A stretch of 8,442 nucleotides of DNA from Myxococcales bacterium (GTDB lineage Bacteria > Myxococcota_A > UBA9042 > PHBI01 > JAAZYN01). Below the pieces are notes generated by a model that saw only the letters and a program-made list of their open reading frames with translations, ran no database searches and was not told where the DNA came from. Position numbers and translations under genes: made by a program. The stretch covers positions 251 to 8,692 of the forward strand of contig JAAZYN010000105.1 in the NCBI GenBank assembly GCA_014239625.1, read 5' to 3'. Below are positions 5,896-8,442 of this stretch, one piece after another; position 1 is the first letter of the stretch; each line of letters begins with the position of its first letter.

Positions 5896-6743
5896 GACAC
5901 GACAATGGGGTGGCCCTGACCGTTGCCCTGGGCGGTGCTCTAGTCGCTGGCGCGTTGTTGGGGCGACGATCTCCCCAGCGCACGGGCAGCCGGGCGACGT
6001 TCCCCGCCGAGCCCCTGGCGCCCGCCTTCATCACCTACACCATCGACAACAGCGCCGAGGAGGCCCTGGCGCGGTACTACATCACCCAGAACCACGACGG
6101 CTCCTACCTCTACCAGGATTACCCAGTGGTGGAGAGCATCGTCTCCGACGACCACGAGGAGGGGGAGACCGAGAGCCGCATCATCGCGCTCGTGGTGCAG
6201 CCCGTGGCGTTCGTGACGGGCCAGGTCTACAGCACCGATTCGGACATGAGGACCTCGGACTGCATCGATCGGGCGAAGGCAGGCTGGATCGACTTGTACG
6301 TCCCCCAGAACGTACACAATATCCCTCGCCACTTCATGGCCGGGATCGCGGTCCCTGCGCCGGCGACCGCGCCAGACTGGTCGCCCCCGGTTCTGCTGGA
6401 CTGGGAGGTGAACGAAGAGGCGTTCCGCGCGCTCGACCGTCTCACCGAGGGCGTGCTGGGCTTGCGCTGGGGTGGTGATTACAAGATCGACGGGCCGCGG
6501 GAGTCGGTGCTCATGCAGGTCTACGTCTTCGAGGTGCTACACGCCCTCGACCTGAGCCGCCCGACGCGAGCCGGGCTGCCGATCTTGCTCCAGCACGCCG
6601 ACCAACTCCGACGCGAGGGGGCCTTCAAGCGCCGCGTGGTGCTCGGGGGGCGACATGTCTGGCGCCTGGGCAGCACCGCGCTCTCCCCGCAGCAGGCCAG
6701 GGCGGCCGGGCTCACCCCGGCTGACCAGCGGAGGCTGCGATGA
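5892..6743 (+). CDS. Leader-tagged protein of unknown function, GTG start
   Basis: 283 residues. The GTG start is supported by GAGAGG just upstream and by the leader MRHDNG, followed by a hydrophobic stretch at about 7-23 and GRRSPQR. Residues 45-155 are rich in aromatic and beta-forming residues (AFITYTIDNSAEEALARYYI, SYLYQDYPVVESIV, RIIALVVQPVAFVTGQVY), and 205-245 are helical (VLMQVYVFEVLHALDL, PILLQHADQLRREGAF). Near the C-terminus, FKRRVVLGGRHVWRLG (245-260) resembles the RPLLGG block of the WDG/LGG module, but no WDG block precedes it, so the relation is tentative. I recognise no family. The stop overlaps the next ATG (ATGA), and the next gene's GGAGG at 6730-6734 lies in the final codons. 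Confidence 0.9.
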   Translation: MRHDNGVALTVALGGALVAGALLGRRSPQRTGSRATFPAEPLAPAFITYTIDNSAEEALARYYITQNHDGSYLYQDYPVVESIVSDDHEEGETESRIIALVVQPVAFVTGQVYSTDSDMRTSDCIDRAKAGWIDLYVPQNVHNIPRHFMAGIAVPAPATAPDWSPPVLLDWEVNEEAFRALDRLTEGVLGLRWGGDYKIDGPRESVLMQVYVFEVLHALDLSRPTRAGLPILLQHADQLRREGAFKRRVVLGGRHVWRLGSTALSPQQARAAGLTPADQRRLR

Positions 6744-8200
6744 GACACGACGACGGCACCACCATCGCCATGGGTGCCGTGGGCCTCCTGGTCGCCGCTG
6801 GCCTGGCCACCCGCGCCGGCGGCGCCAACAAGGGCCCCAAGTTCGTGGTGAAGACGCCAGCCGAGGGTCGCAAACTCATCGCGAGCAAGGTCTACACCGA
6901 CAACTGGAACAAGGCGCTCGGCGTCAAGCCCAAGCACCGGGTCGCGGTGCTGTTGCCCTGCGCTGGCACCAAGCCCTTCTCGGAGTCGCCGAGCCACAAG
7001 CACGGCTACATGCCGGCACTCGAGGGACTGGCGGTGGACCGCTACATCGTAGCCGAGCCGCTGGGCGTGGTGCCCTGGGCCTGGGAGAACACCTGGCCCA
7101 ACAACGCCTACGACTTCCCGCCCGACAAGCTCCAGGGGGGCGCGTGGGACCTGCTGGTCGACCGGGTACGGGCGTGGTTCACCCGCGGTCCTGGCCAGCG
7201 CTACGACAAGATTCTGCTCGCACTCCCTCGCCACCACGGCGGCCTGGTCAAGGCCGCCACCGTGGGCCTCGACCTGCCGACCGTCGATCTGTCGATTCAC
7301 GCCTGCCGCCTTGAGGAGGCGTGCAGCGACAAGACCTTCCGGGCAACCACGGGCGACTACCAGGCCTACCTGCGCAAGGCTGTGCAGGCCCAGCTCCGCA
7401 AGGGGAGCTCCAACCGACCGGCGCGCACCACCGATCCTGACGAGATCGCCCGCCGGGTCCGCGCCTTCCTCCAGCCCAAGGCGGACGACTGGAACTTCAA
7501 GGGGCGCCTCTACGGGGACGCTGGGCCGGTCGAGGAGAGGCGCGCTGAGCGTGAGGTCGGCCGGGCCGCCGGGCGCACGGTGCTCGGCATGGGCAGCTCG
7601 CGCGTCGTCTTCGCGCTGCCAGGCAGCCGGGTCCTCAAGGTGGCCTACTGGAACGGCCGGGAGTCCAACCTCAACGAGGCCGGACTCTGGCGGATCGTGA
7701 GCACCCATCCCGAGCTCGCTGACGTGGCCGAGTGCCTGGCGCCGGTACTCGATCAGGCCGACGACGGATCTTGGCTCATCATGGCGCGGTACAACCCCGG
7801 CGCTGGGAAGGACCTGAACCACCGGTGTCGGGCTGTGCGGAAGGAGTTCGGGATTCGCGACTACACCATGAGCAACCTCGGCTCGCGCCCTGGTGACACC
7901 CACGCCAAGATCATCGACTACGGCTTCCTCAATCCTCACACCCTGCGCGCTGGGCTCCGGGGCCGCGGGGTGCAGCGCGGCAGCCTCTCGGTCATCACCG
8001 ACCAGGGCTTCCACCGGACAGCCAGTGCTCGCCAAGGCCCGAGCCGGCCGCTCCAACTGTGGGGTGGAGTTGGCCTGGTGAAGGGCCGGGTGCTCGACTT
8101 CGGCTCGGGGCGCGGCGGGGACTGCACCAGCCGGGCCATCGTCTGCCACGATCCCAACCACACCGCCCTGGCCGCCTTCCGCCGCACCGGGAGCTCGTGA
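6740..8200 (+). CDS. Leader plus DUF5591-like, kinase-like and truncated methyltransferase domains
   Basis: 486 residues. The leader is MRHDDGT plus a hydrophobic stretch at 8-24. Residues about 66-215 resemble DUF5591, the archaeosine synthase (ArcS) catalytic domain. LPCAGTKPFSESPSH (72-86) fits PCxxxKPYxxSxSH with Phe for Tyr, and EPLGVVPWAWENTWPNNAYD (106-125) fits the 'PLGvVPrElE..YPa.hYd' block; both patterns are quoted from memory. Residues about 278-400 look like a protein-kinase fold: Gly loop LGMGSSRVVF (282-291), VLKVA with Lys300, Glu313, GIRDYTMSN with Asp374 and Asn379, and IIDYGF with Asp393. Residues about 423-475 read FHRTASARQGPSRPLQL, then VLDFGSGRGGD (451-461), the SAM-binding loop of a methyltransferase that ends too soon after it. 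Tgt-like or preQ0 genes are absent. The stop overlaps the next ATG. GGAGG is 5 bases before the start. Confidence 0.9.
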   Translation: MRHDDGTTIAMGAVGLLVAAGLATRAGGANKGPKFVVKTPAEGRKLIASKVYTDNWNKALGVKPKHRVAVLLPCAGTKPFSESPSHKHGYMPALEGLAVDRYIVAEPLGVVPWAWENTWPNNAYDFPPDKLQGGAWDLLVDRVRAWFTRGPGQRYDKILLALPRHHGGLVKAATVGLDLPTVDLSIHACRLEEACSDKTFRATTGDYQAYLRKAVQAQLRKGSSNRPARTTDPDEIARRVRAFLQPKADDWNFKGRLYGDAGPVEERRAEREVGRAAGRTVLGMGSSRVVFALPGSRVLKVAYWNGRESNLNEAGLWRIVSTHPELADVAECLAPVLDQADDGSWLIMARYNPGAGKDLNHRCRAVRKEFGIRDYTMSNLGSRPGDTHAKIIDYGFLNPHTLRAGLRGRGVQRGSLSVITDQGFHRTASARQGPSRPLQLWGGVGLVKGRVLDFGSGRGGDCTSRAIVCHDPNHTALAAFRRTGSS

Positions 8201-8442
8201 TGCCCAAGCAGATCGGCCGCCGCAAGTGGGTGCATCGCTCCGCGCTCACCGACCTGAGCTCCACGGAGCAGGGCAGGGTCCGCAGCCTGGAGCGCGAGGT
8301 CCCCTTCGCCTGGACCGTCGCCCGCGTGGACGACCGCGGCACGATGCTGGGGCGCACCACGAGCTTCGACAAGCCCCACCCCGAGCTGCTGGAGTCGTGC
8401 AGCTGGGTCGGCGGCGTCTTCACCCATCGGCAGTACAAGGAC
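8200..8442 (+). CDS. 5' part of a gene like the N-terminal region of Dnd-associated putative methyltransferases
   Basis: 81 residues are visible; the gene runs off the window. It begins MPKQIGRRKWVHRSALTDL, followed by a helix, a strand (FAWTVARVDDRG) and SFDKPHPELLESCSWVGGVF. The combination of 'GK..g...YVHRSAL' and 'DFD..PHP.L..S' is what I recall from the first domain of the DNA phosphorothioation-associated putative methyltransferases (TIGR04096-like), in which a methyltransferase domain follows in the same chain. Here the methyltransferase-like segment ends the preceding gene instead, with TGATG overlap between the two. The start is fixed by that overlap and by GGGAG at 8189-8193. No hydrophobic leader is present. 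The family link rests on short motifs only. Confidence 0.75.
   Translation, partial: MPKQIGRRKWVHRSALTDLSSTEQGRVRSLEREVPFAWTVARVDDRGTMLGRTTSFDKPHPELLESCSWVGGVFTHRQYKD

Noticed and set aside
6521..8161. 546-codon open frame on the - strand
   Set aside because: It mirrors the codon bias of the + strand genes at 5892 and 6740, which have recognisable domains, leaders and coupled starts. Its translation has no domain I recognise.
1..8442. tRNA, rRNA, CRISPR array, transposon ends, origin or att site
   Set aside because: No cloverleaf, spaced direct repeats, inverted terminal repeats or AT-rich iteron region could be seen. Genes fill nearly the whole window and no stretch over 300 bases is empty.

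Overview
The window is GC-rich and densely packed. Every supported gene lies on the + strand, and most neighbours are joined by stop/start overlaps of 1 to 4 bases (TGATG, ATGA). I see no rRNA, tRNA, transposase, integrase or CRISPR array. Small unrelated 'hypothetical' genes, DUF6884-like, ParB-like, kinase-like and methyltransferase domains, and the absence of housekeeping genes suggest the accessory part of a large phage or phage-like element of a high-GC bacterium. This is an inference: no capsid, terminase or tail gene is in view, and the host cannot be named.

Layout. Positions 2-828 hold the 3' end of an unknown gene and a small protein with a Cys-based C-terminal motif. Positions 852-3740 hold four coupled genes that share a short N-terminal hydrophobic leader and a domain I call the WDG/LGG module. 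Cargo is added to this scaffold: a DUF6884-like domain in the first gene and a ParB-like domain in the third. Positions 3743-4692 hold two small leaderless genes, one a very basic coiled-coil protein and one with a cysteine cluster. Positions 4775-8200 hold three more leader genes: one ParB-like plus coiled coil, one unrecognised, and one large multidomain protein. Positions 8200-8442 start a gene resembling the N-terminal part of phosphorothioation-associated putative methyltransferases.

The strongest unexplained signal is that seven genes (852, 1784, 2251, 3240, 4775, 5892, 6740) begin with the same kind of 25-30 residue leader. It has a short polar head, often MRHDDG-like, then a Gly/Ala-rich hydrophobic stretch of about 17-19 residues, then usually an Arg-rich patch, sometimes ending GGRN. 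The leader is joined to otherwise unrelated domains, which suggests one common address such as the membrane or a virion compartment.

The second signal is the WDG/LGG module, present in four consecutive genes with a 42/45-base near-identical segment in the first two. The third is the 486-residue protein at 6740. It joins an archaeosine-synthase-like (DUF5591) signature, a kinase-like fold with its key residues, and a methyltransferase fragment that stops soon after its SAM-binding loop. Together with the DUF6884-like gene and the last partial gene, this hints at base or nucleic-acid modification, but no pathway can be assembled from this window alone.
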